From Sphingobacteriaceae bacterium (GTDB lineage Bacteria > Bacteroidota > Bacteroidia > Sphingobacteriales > Sphingobacteriaceae), in assembly GCA_903644075.1 (NCBI GenBank), contig CAHJXH010000009.1:1-40047 (forward strand): a DNA stretch of 40,047 bases. Reading direction: 5' to 3'. A program made the translations under genes and the position numbers. The notes under the pieces are model-generated. The model saw only the letters and a list, made by a program, of their open reading frames with translations. It was not told where the DNA came from and did not search any database. This document shows positions 1-6,984 of the stretch, piece by piece; the stretch's first letter is position 1, and the number at the start of each line of letters is the position of its first letter.

Positions 1-4
1 AGTG

Positions 5-77
5 TGGTATCAGCTGGGATCGAACCAGCGACACAAGGATTTTCAGTCCTTTGCTCTACCGACTGAGCTATGATACC
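5..77 (-). tRNA. tRNA-Phe (GAA)
   Basis: On the minus strand the sequence folds as a complete 73-nt tRNA. The acceptor arm GGTATCA pairs with TGATACC, the D-arm holds AGCTCAGTCGGTAGAGC, the anticodon loop carries GAA, and the T-arm holds GGTTCGATCC. The discriminator base is A and CCA is not encoded. Anticodon GAA decodes phenylalanine codons. Confidence 0.97.
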
Positions 78-96
78 ATCGTCCGTTTCGGGAATG

Positions 97-127
97 CAAA
101 TGTAGTGTCTTTTTCTATTTTATGAAA
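97..127 (-). promoter_or_regulatory. Bacteroidota-type promoter for tRNA-Phe
   Basis: Read on the minus strand, TACATTTG (97-104) matches the TAnnTTTG -7 box. A TTTC lies exactly 19 nt upstream (124-127), close to the TTTG -33 consensus. The box ends 19 nt before the mature tRNA 5' end, which suits a short 5' leader. Confidence 0.75.
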
Positions 128-240
128 TTTTTTTTTCAAATAGCGCCAAAACCCCTGTTTATCAGTCAGAAAAGTTTTTCAGAGTAATTATCGGGTAGGT
201 TTATCGTTAGGGTAAGCGTTCATTGTCTTCCTAAAATCAA

Positions 241-702
241 TTAATATTTCCCCTTAAAATAAATTAAAGCGTCGCGCAGGCTATCTAAACGTTCAGCATC
301 CATATTTTTAACCTGAATGCTTAGGTTTCTTGCCATGCTGTCGATGTCGCCTTTGGGGTCGTTATAAGTTTGCACAATAATATCATCGGCAATGGTTTTC
401 AGTTGCAGGGTACCCGTAGTTGTAGTACCCAGGTAATCCATATCATTAAAACGGTGCAGGTGAAATGAATAATATTCCTGTTTACCATTAGCATAAGTTT
501 TACGCAGGCGCACAAAGGCGTTGTCGGTTAAGCTCAGCTCCCACTTCTTCAATTTGGCGTCGCCATCGGCGTTGTATGATTGCGTGAGGCATTTGTTGCT
601 CCAGGTAAGCCATTGCTGCTCATCCATGGCGTAGGTAAAGCATAAGCTTGCAGAGCCAAGTACGGCCACAGAAACTATCAAAAAATGCTTTTTTATTCTC
701 AT
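241..702 (-). CDS. Small exported protein of unknown function
   Basis: The protein has 153 residues if it starts at the ATG at 702. This start is preferred over an upstream TTG because it begins directly with a signal peptide: basic MRIKKH, a hydrophobic core to about residue 22, then a small-residue cleavage region near TYA. The mature part of about 128 residues is mixed polar and aromatic with one Cys and no motif I recognise; it ends in a basic and aromatic YFKGKY. It is divergent from the gene at 766, with only 63 nt between the two starts, so the promoters share a short region. Just upstream of its ATG is GAAATTTG, a one-mismatch TAnnTTTG box. I cannot assign a function. Confidence 0.7.
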   Translation of the reverse strand: MRIKKHFLIVSVAVLGSASLCFTYAMDEQQWLTWSNKCLTQSYNADGDAKLKKWELSLTDNAFVRLRKTYANGKQEYYSFHLHRFNDMDYLGTTTTGTLQLKTIADDIIVQTYNDPKGDIDSMARNLSIQVKNMDAERLDSLRDALIYFKGKY

Positions 703-727
703 CGCACAAATTTCAACATGGCAACTA

Positions 728-762
728 TTTGACAACCCTAAGTTAATAAATTGATACCTTTG
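728..762 (+). promoter_or_regulatory. Promoter very close to the ATG at 766
   Basis: TTTG at 728-731 and TACCTTTG at 755-762 match the Bacteroidota -33 and -7 elements, with a slightly long 23-nt spacer. The -7 box ends only 3 nt before the ATG at 766, so the transcript probably begins at or next to the start codon. This also argues against the upstream TTG at 751 as the start. Confidence 0.65.
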
Positions 763-765
763 TGT

Positions 766-1251
766 ATGCAATTTTCTGAAAATTCGAGAGTGTGGATCTA
801 CCAGGCCGACCGCAAGCTAACCGATGCCGAAACACAGCAGCTGCAACAGCAATTAAACAGCTTTACACAGAGCTGGACTGCCCACAACAATGCACTTAAA
901 GCCGGCGCCGAAATTCGCTACAATCGCTTCATTGTGCTTGTAGTAGATGAAAGCCAGGCCGGAGCCAGTGGTTGCTCTATCGATAAATCAGTTAACTTTA
1001 TGAAACAGGTAGAACAGCATTACAATATCAACCTGTTCGATCGTTTTAATTTGGCCTACCGCGATGCCGACGAAGTGCTTTCTGCACCACGCGCGCAGTT
1101 CGAAGAACTAATTAAACAAGGAACCATCAATCAGGATACCATTGTGTTTAATAACCTGGTACAAACACTTGCCGAACTTGATGCCAAATGGGAAGTACCA
1201 TTTAAAAACAGCTGGCACCCGCAATTATTCCGCGACCTGATTACGGTATAA
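766..1251 (+). CDS. Conserved Bacteroidota protein of unknown function
   Basis: This is a 161-residue soluble protein with no signal peptide or membrane segment. From memory, relatives of this size in Bacteroidota genomes are often labelled 'ABC transporter ATPase', but the sequence has no Walker A, signature (LSGGQ) or Walker B motif, so that label should not be copied. Visible features are a Gln-rich helix near residues 20-35, a hydrophobic strand FIVLVVDES near residue 60, a single Cys in ASGCSID, and a C-terminus with the sequence SWHPQLFRDLI. The YciI-like gene follows after 6 nt, so the two are probably co-transcribed. The ATG at 766 is chosen because the upstream TTG would lie inside the promoter. 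Confidence 0.75.
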   Translation: MQFSENSRVWIYQADRKLTDAETQQLQQQLNSFTQSWTAHNNALKAGAEIRYNRFIVLVVDESQAGASGCSIDKSVNFMKQVEQHYNINLFDRFNLAYRDADEVLSAPRAQFEELIKQGTINQDTIVFNNLVQTLAELDAKWEVPFKNSWHPQLFRDLITV

Positions 1252-1257
1252 GTCTAC

Positions 1258-1545
1258 ATGTTTATCATCGATCTGAAATACATCGTTCCGCTCGAACAAC
1301 TGGACGAGCACATGGCGGAACACGTTAAATACTTGAATAAGTATTACAAGGCCGATGTGTTTATTGTATCGGGCCGAAAAGTGCCGCGTACAGGCGGCAT
1401 TATCCTTGCTCAGGCCGATTCTAAAGAGATATTGGAAAAGATCATTGCAGATGATCCTTTCTACAAGCACAAACTGGCAGAGTTTACGATAACAGAGTTC
1501 AATGCTTCACAAAGCCATCCGGATTTGAAAGAGTTGATTAGGTAG
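1258..1545 (+). CDS. YciI-like family protein
   Basis: This 95-residue protein has the ferredoxin-like alpha/beta pattern of the YciI family. A first strand (FIIDLKYIVP) is followed by a helix containing DEHMAEHVKYL, whose His fits the conserved position. Then come the strand and loop SGRKVPRTGGIILA and the DDPF segment before the last strand, both hallmark positions of the family. YciI-like proteins are small dimers, some of which act as dehalogenase- or lactone-isomerase-like enzymes; the substrate here cannot be inferred. It lies 6 nt downstream of the gene at 766 in the same direction and is probably translated from the same mRNA. Confidence 0.85.
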   Translation: MFIIDLKYIVPLEQLDEHMAEHVKYLNKYYKADVFIVSGRKVPRTGGIILAQADSKEILEKIIADDPFYKHKLAEFTITEFNASQSHPDLKELIR

Positions 1546-1559
1546 GTCTTGAACCGGAA

Positions 1560-1695
1560 TTTAAGAATTAACAGAATGCTTAGTGTCTTGGTTCTTGATT
1601 CTATTTCTACTCCTCCCCTCCCGATTCCTGATTCTCGATTCCTGATTCCTTCTTCTTGTTTCTTGTCTCTTGTTTCTTGTCTCTCTCCCCATCTT
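1560..1695 (+). repeat. Degenerate GATTCCTGATTC-type repeat (family G)
   Basis: The segment is built from near-repeats of words such as GATTCCTGATTC, CTTGTTTCTTGTCTC and TGCTTAGTGTCTTG. The opening block (TTAAGAATTAACAGAATGCT, then TAGTGTCTTG) recurs almost unchanged near 2856-2884, and a shorter form occurs near 3023. The repeat runs through the 3' end of the ribbon-helix-helix gene on the minus strand, so part of that protein is repeat-encoded. Confidence 0.7.
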
Positions 1696-1840
1696 TCAGC
1701 CGCCCTGCTTCTTTCAAAGCGTTGTGCAGCATCCATTCTATCTGGCCGTTAACGCTTCTAAACTCGTCTGCAGCCCATTTTTCAATAAGCTTCATCGTGT
1801 CTGCATCAATGCGTAAAGCGAACGACTTTTTCTCTGCCAT
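1607..1840 (-). CDS. Arc-type ribbon-helix-helix protein with repeat-encoded tail
   Basis: The first 50 residues match Arc/MetJ-type ribbon-helix-helix proteins. KSFALRID forms the DNA-contacting strand, then two helices follow (DTMKLIEKWAADEF and VNGQIEWMLHNALKEAG) with the turn RSVNG between them. Such proteins bind DNA as dimers. The remaining 27 or so residues are highly charged and repetitive (KKQETRNKKKE, SGIENQESG) and are encoded by an intergenic repeat, so the native protein probably ended near residue 50-55. The start lies 3 nt downstream of the SPFH gene stop codon, indicating translational coupling. A role as regulator or partner of the SPFH protein is inference only. Confidence 0.75.
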   Translation of the reverse strand: MAEKKSFALRIDADTMKLIEKWAADEFRSVNGQIEWMLHNALKEAGRLKDGERDKKQETRNKKKESGIENQESGGEE

Positions 1841-1843
1841 TTG

Positions 1844-2698
1844 TTATTGATATAATGTGCCCGTATTTACAATAGGCTGCGTTTCTCGGTCGCCGCAAAG
1901 CACCACCATCAGGTTGCTCACCATGGCTGCCTTGCGTTCTTCATCGAGGTTAATTATTTCTTTTTCAGATAAAAGCTTCAGCGCACTTTCAACCATACCC
2001 ACCGCACCTTCAACAATTTTATGCCTTGCAGCCACAACCGCCGAAGCTTGCTGACGGCGCAACATGGAGTGTGCAATTTCGGGAGCATAAGCCAGGTATC
2101 CAATCCGCGCTTCTACAACTTCAATACCGGCCATCTCTAAACGCTCCGTTATCTCTTTTTCGAGCGCATTGTTAATGTCATCAAAATTGGTGCTCAGTGT
2201 AATGGTGGCACGCTCGTCCTCAAAATGATCATAAGGGAAACTACCGGCTAATTTACGCACGGCCGAATCTGTTTGCACCTTTACAAACTGCTCGTAATTA
2301 TTTACCTCGAAGGATGATTTAAAGGTATCCTTAATACGCCAAACCAAAATTACACTAATTAAAATAGGGTTCCCCAGTTTATCGTTCACCTTAATTTTTT
2401 CGCTCTCGAAATTGCGGGCTTTTAACGACAAGCTAATACGTTGAAACAAAGGATTTATCCAAAACAAACCATTTTGGTTAATAGTGCCCGTGTATTTACC
2501 AAACAATAACAAAACCTTGGCATTATTAGGGCTTACAATAATCAACCCCTTTAACTCAAAAATAACCAGCATTATACACAAGATAACACCTACTGGTTGT
2601 TCGTAGAATGAGAAATAAGCCACACCTGCCGCAGCAGCAATAGCAATGGCCACGGCAAAATAGCCACTATAAGGATATAAGGTTTTTTCGGTTTTCAT
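1844..2698 (-). CDS. SPFH (band 7/stomatin-like) membrane protein
   Basis: The protein has 284 residues from the ATG at 2698; an upstream TTG at 2707 is less likely. Two hydrophobic segments (about residues 11-30 and 33-53) anchor it in the inner membrane. They are followed by an SPFH domain to about residue 240, visible as FGKYTGTINQNGLFWINP, SLKARNFESEKIKVNDKLG, ILVWRIKD and the helix ITERLEMAGIEVVEARIGYL. A final helix carries RRQQASAVVAARHKIVEGAVGMVE, typical of band 7 oligomerisation regions. SPFH proteins form large ring assemblies that organise membrane microdomains or control proteases. No protease or NfeD partner is adjacent; instead a ribbon-helix-helix gene follows after 3 nt. Confidence 0.88.
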   Translation of the reverse strand: MKTEKTLYPYSGYFAVAIAIAAAAGVAYFSFYEQPVGVILCIMLVIFELKGLIIVSPNNAKVLLLFGKYTGTINQNGLFWINPLFQRISLSLKARNFESEKIKVNDKLGNPILISVILVWRIKDTFKSSFEVNNYEQFVKVQTDSAVRKLAGSFPYDHFEDERATITLSTNFDDINNALEKEITERLEMAGIEVVEARIGYLAYAPEIAHSMLRRQQASAVVAARHKIVEGAVGMVESALKLLSEKEIINLDEERKAAMVSNLMVVLCGDRETQPIVNTGTLYQ

Positions 2699-2794
2699 AT
2701 TATTCAAATTGATATTAAAATGATATCACAATTGTAGGCAGTAAAATATTAGAAAACAAGAGATTGAAAATATTTTTAATGAGCCAAGGATCGG

Positions 2795-2912
2795 GAATCA
2801 AGAGTCGAGACAAAACATATGCGTATAGTTATCCTGAACCAGGATTTTTTGCATTAAAGAATTACCAGAATGCTTAGCGTCTTGATTCCTGGCTCTTGAT
2901 TCTTGATTCTCT
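2795..2912. repeat. Facing pair of family G repeat arms
   Basis: GGGAATCAAGAGTCGAGACA on the left (about 2792-2813) faces its approximate reverse complement on the right (about 2872-2910, containing TCTTGATTCCTGGCTCTTG). The right arm repeats the block seen at 1560-1600. The gap between arms holds no gene. Confidence 0.65.
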
Positions 2913-2943
2913 TAAGATGGGCGTTCCCCTCCGGGTCAGGCTA

Positions 2944-2987
2944 TCCGCTTATACTGCACAGGCATTAGCCACAGGCCGGTATCCGCT
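2944..2987 (+). repeat. Dispersed TCCGCTTATAC...GTATCCGCT element (family C), copy 1
   Basis: TCCGCTTATAC, then GGCATTAGCCACAGG and CCGGTATCCGCT, recur in the same order and orientation at 7245-7289, with only small differences between the copies. The element contains a short direct repeat (ATCCGCT). The rest of the gap 2699-3072 holds only repeat arms; I see no gene in it. Confidence 0.7.
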
Positions 2988-3072
2988 GTTATCCTTAACG
3001 CAAAAGCATTTATCAGATAATTGCTTAGTGTCTCGATTCCTAATTCTATACTTATTTCCTTAATTTTACCAC

Positions 3073-3456
3073 ATGAGCTGGGACGTAGTACTATTTAATT
3101 CGACAGAGCAAATTGAAGATCTGGAAACGCTTAACAAGCAAGCTTTAAAGCCGGCAGATTTCTGCAAAAAGCTGAAAGCCCATTTCCGCACTATTGAGGA
3201 AGAAAATGATTTTAGAGTAATTGAGCTCAACGACGGCAACATCGAATATGAGTATACCGCTGTTCCATCAAACAATCTACTGCTAAGCCTCGATGGCGAG
3301 CCCGCTTTTTTTGCACTGGTAGAGTTTGCCAAAAAGAATAGGTATCAGATCTATGATGCTAGTTTAGATAGCATGATCAACCTGGATAAGCCACACGTTA
3401 ATGGGTATAAAGATTACCGGGCAGAAGTAAAAGAAGATTTGAAGAAGAATAAATAA
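3073..3456 (+). CDS. Small conserved cytoplasmic protein of unknown function
   Basis: This is a 127-residue soluble, acidic protein starting MSWDVVLFNS, with no signal peptide or membrane helix. The pattern looks alpha/beta: an N-terminal strand, a helix with IEDLETLNKQALKP, a strand DFRVIELNDGNIEYEYT, then LLSLDG and a helix FALVEFAKKNRYQIYD. The tail KEDLKKNK is charged. Similar short proteins beginning SWDVxxF occur in Bacteroidota, but I know no function for them. The next gene starts 69 nt downstream behind a perfect inverted repeat that may separate the two transcripts. Confidence 0.7.
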   Translation: MSWDVVLFNSTEQIEDLETLNKQALKPADFCKKLKAHFRTIEEENDFRVIELNDGNIEYEYTAVPSNNLLLSLDGEPAFFALVEFAKKNRYQIYDASLDSMINLDKPHVNGYKDYRAEVKEDLKKNK

Positions 3457-3472
3457 AACCAGACCTCATATC

Positions 3473-3523
3473 GGTGTGTTTATAAGTTGATTAAACAAAT
3501 CAGCTTAAACTTATAAACACACC
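3473..3523. promoter_or_regulatory. Perfect 16-bp inverted repeat touching a start codon
   Basis: GGTGTGTTTATAAGTT (3473-3488) is exactly complementary to AACTTATAAACACACC (3508-3523), with a 19-nt spacer. The second arm ends 2 nt before the ATG at 3526. In RNA this would be a 16-bp stem occupying the whole ribosome-binding region. It lacks a T-tract, so it is not a typical terminator for the gene ending at 3456, although that role cannot be excluded. Confidence 0.85.
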
Positions 3524-3525
3524 AG

Positions 3526-4416
3526 ATGAAACACATTTTCTTAATTGCAGCCTGCTTGCTTATATCTGGCACCAGCTGTTCTCAAAACCTACCTTTAATA
3601 GCTGCCAGCCCTATAAAGATTGAGAAAAAGGCGACTTATACAACTGGGCAACCGTACTACCAGGTAGATTTTAGTGCCGCCGCCTGCTTGTTTGAAATAC
3701 GGGTAAATGATATTGTTATTTTTAAACTAAATGTAAACGGGCAAACTTCTACCAATTTGCCCATTAACCAGGCCATACTGCAAAGCGGCAAACAACAAAT
3801 CACCGTAAAAATATTACCGCTTACTGGCAAACACACCCTCGACCCTAACGCAGAATTTAAATACAACATCAAGGTTTTTGATGCCGCTAAAGACATGAAT
3901 TTTAAAGAGCAGCTGCCCGGCGGGCACACCTTCCCCCCGGTGGGCACTAAGCCACAGGCTATAATGACTTATAGCGAAACTTTTACCGCCAACGTACCTT
4001 ACAGTATACCAACTTACGATAGTGGCACAGACCTGAAATCTGTTGGTGACTTAAATACCAAAATCAGGGATGCGTATCAGCAGGTTGCCAACCTTATTGC
4101 AAAAGGTGATTACGAAGGCTTTAAAAAACTCATAGCAAACCGCGAAAGCATAGCTATTACCACCTCATACCTAAGCCCAAAAGAATCGGCAGATAGAGTG
4201 AACGATTTGATTAAGGACTTTAAAAGCGGCTTTAAAATAGAACCCATACCTGCAAACGCTGTAGTAAGTTTTGAGGCGAACGGTAAAATAGCTTCGCTAA
4301 AAAGGCCCAGTGGCGATTCGGCCTTATACCTCAGCAACAAGAAAACCGGCGAAGAAGAATCTATTGACCTGTCATTCTTTATTCCGCAAGGCAAAAAGGA
4401 GCTGGAGATCAGATAA
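3526..4416 (+). CDS. Putative lipoprotein of unknown function
   Basis: The protein has 296 residues. The N-terminus has a basic start, a hydrophobic stretch and Cys19 in ISGTSCSQN, compatible with a loose lipobox, so it is probably exported and perhaps lipid-anchored. Residues about 30-120 look like a beta-sandwich (YYQVDFSAAACLFEIRVNDI, then QQITVKILPLTG), perhaps an Ig-like domain. Residues about 165-240 are helical (LNTKIRDAYQQVANLIAKGD and NDLIKDFKSGFKIEPI). I recognise no family. The 16-bp inverted repeat immediately before the ATG suggests translational or transcriptional control. The 3' end converges on the haemoglobin gene, with 7 nt between stop codons. Confidence 0.7.
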   Translation: MKHIFLIAACLLISGTSCSQNLPLIAASPIKIEKKATYTTGQPYYQVDFSAAACLFEIRVNDIVIFKLNVNGQTSTNLPINQAILQSGKQQITVKILPLTGKHTLDPNAEFKYNIKVFDAAKDMNFKEQLPGGHTFPPVGTKPQAIMTYSETFTANVPYSIPTYDSGTDLKSVGDLNTKIRDAYQQVANLIAKGDYEGFKKLIANRESIAITTSYLSPKESADRVNDLIKDFKSGFKIEPIPANAVVSFEANGKIASLKRPSGDSALYLSNKKTGEEESIDLSFFIPQGKKELEIR

Positions 4417-4423
4417 ACCAAAC

Positions 4424-4816
4424 TTATTGAACAAAGCCATTCCCACGATTCCGAAAATAAGCAATCTTACTTTCAAACATCTTCGCAATATTACCAGCAC
4501 GCCATTTGGCTTCGTCGACTTTTTCACCGGTAAATAATTCGTCGATGGTTTGGGTAAACAAGGTTAGCCAGTGCTCAAAATGCTCGTGTCCTACCGGTAA
4601 GTTCATATGTGGTGGAAACGGGCGGCCATTATAGGTATGCTCTTCCAGCAATAAGGTTTGCCAAAACGAATACATTTTGTCGAGATGCTGCGGCCAGCGG
4701 TCCTGTATGCGCTCGTTAAATATCGGGCCCAGCAAATCATCACTTTTTATTTTGGTATAAAAAGTATCAACGAGGAGTTTAATATCGTTGAGGGTGAGGA
4801 TTTGATTTGCGGGCAT
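4424..4816 (-). CDS. Group III truncated haemoglobin
   Basis: From the ATG at 4816 the protein has 130 residues, the usual length of a 2/2 haemoglobin. Group III features are visible: DIKLLVDTFYTKIKSDDLLGPIF at the start, the DKMYSFWQTLLL helix, then PFPPHMNLPVGHEHFEHWLTLF, with the His residues expected around the haem, and a final W-x-A helix (AKWRAGNIAKMFESKIAYF). These small haem proteins bind oxygen or NO; the physiological role in Bacteroidota is not settled. Upstream in-frame codons are excluded because a TACCTTTG box (4821-4828) lies only 4 nt before this ATG. Confidence 0.9.
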   Translation of the reverse strand: MPANQILTLNDIKLLVDTFYTKIKSDDLLGPIFNERIQDRWPQHLDKMYSFWQTLLLEEHTYNGRPFPPHMNLPVGHEHFEHWLTLFTQTIDELFTGEKVDEAKWRAGNIAKMFESKIAYFRNRGNGFVQ

Positions 4817-4820
4817 ATTG

Positions 4821-4828
4821 CAAAGGTA
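4821..4828 (-). promoter_or_regulatory. -7 box 4 nt before the haemoglobin ATG
   Basis: On the minus strand TACCTTTG is an exact TAnnTTTG match and is separated from the ATG at 4816 by only CAAT. No clear -33 TTTG is visible. The spacing predicts transcription starting at about the start codon. Confidence 0.55.
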
Positions 4829-4866
4829 CGCCACGGCAGATAACGCGCAGTAATCCACATGTAAAG

Positions 4867-4960
4867 TTTGTCATATTGAGCGATAGCGAAATATCTTCTT
4901 CGCTCTGCCAATCGAACTTGCAAATTACAGAAGATTCTTCACTTCGTTCAGAATGACAAA
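4867..4960. repeat. TTGTCAT...ATGACAA facing-arm repeat (family A), copy 1
   Basis: TTTGTCAT followed by GAGCGATAGCGAA and ATCTTC faces GAAGATTCTTCACTTCGTTC followed by AGAATGACAAA. The arms are inverted copies of one motif separated by about 35 nt. The same design occurs at 16723-16868 and 26158-26251. Confidence 0.85.
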
Positions 4961-4999
4961 TTAAACTGGTTAAAATCGAACATCCGAAATCCGACATTT

Positions 5000-5689
5000 T
5001 TAAAAATCCAGCGGACCCAACCTTCTGATATTCTTCCTGATCAAATACTGATGATGCCTCAAATAATCGCTCGGGTTGGTGGGCGACCAATGCAGCGGGT
5101 TAGGGAATATCGACGCAATAGCTGCGGCCTGGTAAGTATTGAGCTGCGATGCATGCTTATGATAGTAGTTTTGCGAAGCAGCCTCTACGCCATAAATACC
5201 GTCGCCCATTTCAATTACGTTGAGGTAAACCTCCATAATGCGGCGTTTGCTCCAGAAAGTTTCTATCAGCAGGGTAAAATAGGCCTCAAACCCTTTACGG
5301 ATATAAGAGCGGCCCGGCCATAGGAAAACGTTTTTGGCGGTTTGCTGAGAGATGGTGCTACCTCCCATTAGTTTATGGCTGTGCGCGTTTTTATCAATGG
5401 CACGTTCCATCGCTTTAAAATCGAACCCGAAGTGGTTCAAGAACTTCTGATCTTCGGCAGCAACTGCGGCGCGTTTCATCGGGTCGGCAATACTATCGAA
5501 GCTCACCCAGTGCTTATCAATCTTCCAATCCTTGCCATCGGCTTTACGCTCAAAGCCACGGGTAAACATAAGCCAGGTAACGGGAGGGTTTACCCAGCGG
5601 TATAACACTACCCAAAAAACTGTAATGGCTATAAAGGCAATCACAAATATTTTAAGAATACGCAGTATCAGTCTAAATATGCCTCGCAT
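5000..5689 (-). CDS. mtgA: Monofunctional peptidoglycan glycosyltransferase
   Basis: The protein has 229 residues: one N-terminal membrane helix (about residues 8-30) and a GT51 catalytic domain. Motif 1 is AAVAAEDQKFLNHFGFD, with the catalytic Glu. Motif 2 is GGSTISQQTAKNVFLW. Motif 3 is RKGFEAYFTLLIE and motif 4 KRRIMEVYLNVIEMGDGIYG. There is no transpeptidase domain, and the length matches MtgA. It polymerises lipid II into glycan strands at the periplasmic face of the inner membrane. It lies downstream of the ribosomal operon but is separated from it by a terminator-like hairpin, so it may have its own promoter. Confidence 0.95.
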   Translation of the reverse strand: MRGIFRLILRILKIFVIAFIAITVFWVVLYRWVNPPVTWLMFTRGFERKADGKDWKIDKHWVSFDSIADPMKRAAVAAEDQKFLNHFGFDFKAMERAIDKNAHSHKLMGGSTISQQTAKNVFLWPGRSYIRKGFEAYFTLLIETFWSKRRIMEVYLNVIEMGDGIYGVEAASQNYYHKHASQLNTYQAAAIASIFPNPLHWSPTNPSDYLRHHQYLIRKNIRRLGPLDF

Positions 5690-5714
5690 TGGGGAATTAG
5701 AAAAGGGGATAAAA

Positions 5715-5752
5715 AAATAAGGTGCCCAGTAAATATACTAAACACCTTATTT
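5715..5752 (-). terminator. Terminator after rplI
   Basis: On the minus strand AAATAAGGTG pairs with CACCTTATTT, and the second arm runs straight into a T-tract (TTATTTTTTTA). It lies between rplI and mtgA and would end the ribosomal protein transcript. Confidence 0.75.
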
Positions 5753-5809
5753 CAATGTATATGTTCAAATCCGATTCGCTCCATGGCAAACCGAAATCCG
5801 AAGAGCTAA

Positions 5810-6253
5810 TTACTCAGCTACAACCTCGAAAGGAACTTTCACTTTCACTTCTTTGTGCAGGTTTAAGTTTGCGGTGTATTCACCAACAAATTTAGGGTCC
5901 TGATCAAAAGTGATACGGCGACGGTCAACTTCAAAGCCTTGTTTTTTCAATGCATCAGCAACTTGGATAGTGTTGATAGCACCGAAAATTTTACCGGTTT
6001 CACCAGCTTTAGCGCCGATAGTTAACTTAACGTTCTCTAATTTGGTAGCCAGTTCGTCAGCATCCTTGCGGATTTTGTCTTGTTTAAACTGAGCTTGTTT
6101 TAAGTTTTCAGCTAATACTTTACGAGCCGACACGGTAGCCAAAATAGCCACACCCTGCGGGATCAAAAAGTTACGGCCGTAACCTGGTTTTACTTTAACG
6201 ATTTCGTCTTTCTCACCAAGGTTTTTAACATCCTGTTTTAAAATAATGTCCAT
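5810..6253 (-). CDS. rplI: 50S ribosomal protein bL9
   Basis: The protein has 147 residues, normal for bL9. The N-terminal domain MDIILKQDVKNLGEKDEIV, then GYGRNFLIPQGVA, is the diagnostic L9 signature. A long connecting helix (about residues 45-75) and the C-terminal rRNA-binding domain follow (TIGAKAGETGKIFGAINT, then DRRRITFD). It is the third gene of the rpsF-rpsR-rplI operon, starting 18 nt after the rpsR stop. It has a strong Shine-Dalgarno AGGAGG (6262-6267 on the minus strand), unusual for this window and typical of such an operon. Confidence 0.98.
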   Translation of the reverse strand: MDIILKQDVKNLGEKDEIVKVKPGYGRNFLIPQGVAILATVSARKVLAENLKQAQFKQDKIRKDADELATKLENVKLTIGAKAGETGKIFGAINTIQVADALKKQGFEVDRRRITFDQDPKFVGEYTANLNLHKEVKVKVPFEVVAE

Positions 6254-6271
6254 TTCTTAAGCCTCCTGTGA

Positions 6272-6535
6272 TTATTTCAACGAATCTGTTACGTAAGGTA
6301 ATAAACCGATGTGGCGTGCGCGTTTAACCGCTTGAGCCACTTTACGCTGAAACTTTAATGAAGTACCAGTTAAACGGCGAGGTAATACTTTACCCTGATC
6401 GTTAACAAACTTCAAAAGGAAGTTAGCGTCTTTGTAATCGATGTATTTAATACCGTTCTTTTTGAAACGGCAATATTTTTTGCGGTTATCCTCCACTTTA
6501 GGAGCAGTAACATACTTAATTTGTTCTGTAGCCAT
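6272..6535 (-). CDS. rpsR: 30S ribosomal protein bS18
   Basis: The protein has 87 residues. The S18 core is clear: KKYCRFKKNGIKYIDYKDAN, the central LLKFVNDQGKVLPRRLTGTS, then the basic LKFQRKVAQAVKRARHIGLL. It binds 16S rRNA together with S6. Its ATG overlaps the rpsF stop codon by one base (TAATG) and is preceded by AGGAGG (6546-6551), so the two partners are translationally coupled. Confidence 0.98.
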   Translation of the reverse strand: MATEQIKYVTAPKVEDNRKKYCRFKKNGIKYIDYKDANFLLKFVNDQGKVLPRRLTGTSLKFQRKVAQAVKRARHIGLLPYVTDSLK

Positions 6536-6900
6536 TAGTTTGCTGCCTCCTCTGCTTTAGCTGATTTTTTGTTGAAAGCGCCGCTGCGTTTTTTGTCATT
6601 GTAAGCAATGGCATGTTTATCCAGGGCAATAGTTAAGAAACGCAATACGCGCTCATCACGTCTAAATTCAACTTCCAGTTTATTAATTAATTCACCCGGA
6701 GCCTTAAATTCAGTTAAGTGATAGTATCCAGTTGTTTTCTTTTGGATTGGATACGCTAATTTTCTCAAACCCCAATTATCCTCTTGGATAATTTCGGCTC
6801 CGTTATCTGTAAGAATTTTGCTGAATTTGGCAATTGCCTCTTTCGCAACTTCGTCTGATAACAACGGGGTTAGAACGATCACGGTTTCGTACTGTTGCAT
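6535..6900 (-). CDS. rpsF: 30S ribosomal protein bS6
   Basis: The protein has 121 residues. It begins [17 protein letters not shown] and carries the S6 ferredoxin-like fold, with [20 protein letters not shown] and [19 protein letters not shown] basic Ala/Lys-rich tail ([19 protein letters not shown]) is common in Bacteroidota S6. It is the first gene of the rpsF-rpsR-rplI operon and has a consensus promoter about 50 nt upstream. S6 pairs with S18 in the platform of the 30S subunit. Confidence 0.98.
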   Translation of the reverse strand: MQQYETVIVLTPLLSDEVAKEAIAKFSKILTDNGAEIIQEDNWGLRKLAYPIQKKTTGYYHLTEFKAPGELINKLEVEFRRDERVLRFLTIALDKHAIAYNDKKRSGAFNKKSAKAEEAAN

Positions 6901-6946
6901 TATTATACTTTGATTTTTAATGTTTTACCCGCTCTTAACGGGGACG

Positions 6947-6977
6947 CAAATGTAGGAATAATATTTTATTTAGCAAA
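6947..6977 (-). promoter_or_regulatory. Consensus promoter of the rpsF operon
   Basis: On the minus strand TTTG (6974-6977), a 19-nt spacer and TACATTTG (6947-6954) match the Bacteroidota promoter consensus exactly. The -7 box ends 46 nt before the rpsF ATG, leaving a leader of about 40 nt. Confidence 0.9.
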
Positions 6978-6984
6978 GTGTATT

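Noticed and set aside
766..1251. ABC transporter ATPase label for the 161-residue protein
   Set aside because: No Walker A, Walker B or signature motif is present, and the length is too small for an ATPase domain.
1461..1752. Open frames on both strands with KKQEEGIRNRESGIG-like or Ser/Leu-rich translations
   Set aside because: They only translate the degenerate repeat and overlap the ends of real genes in other frames.
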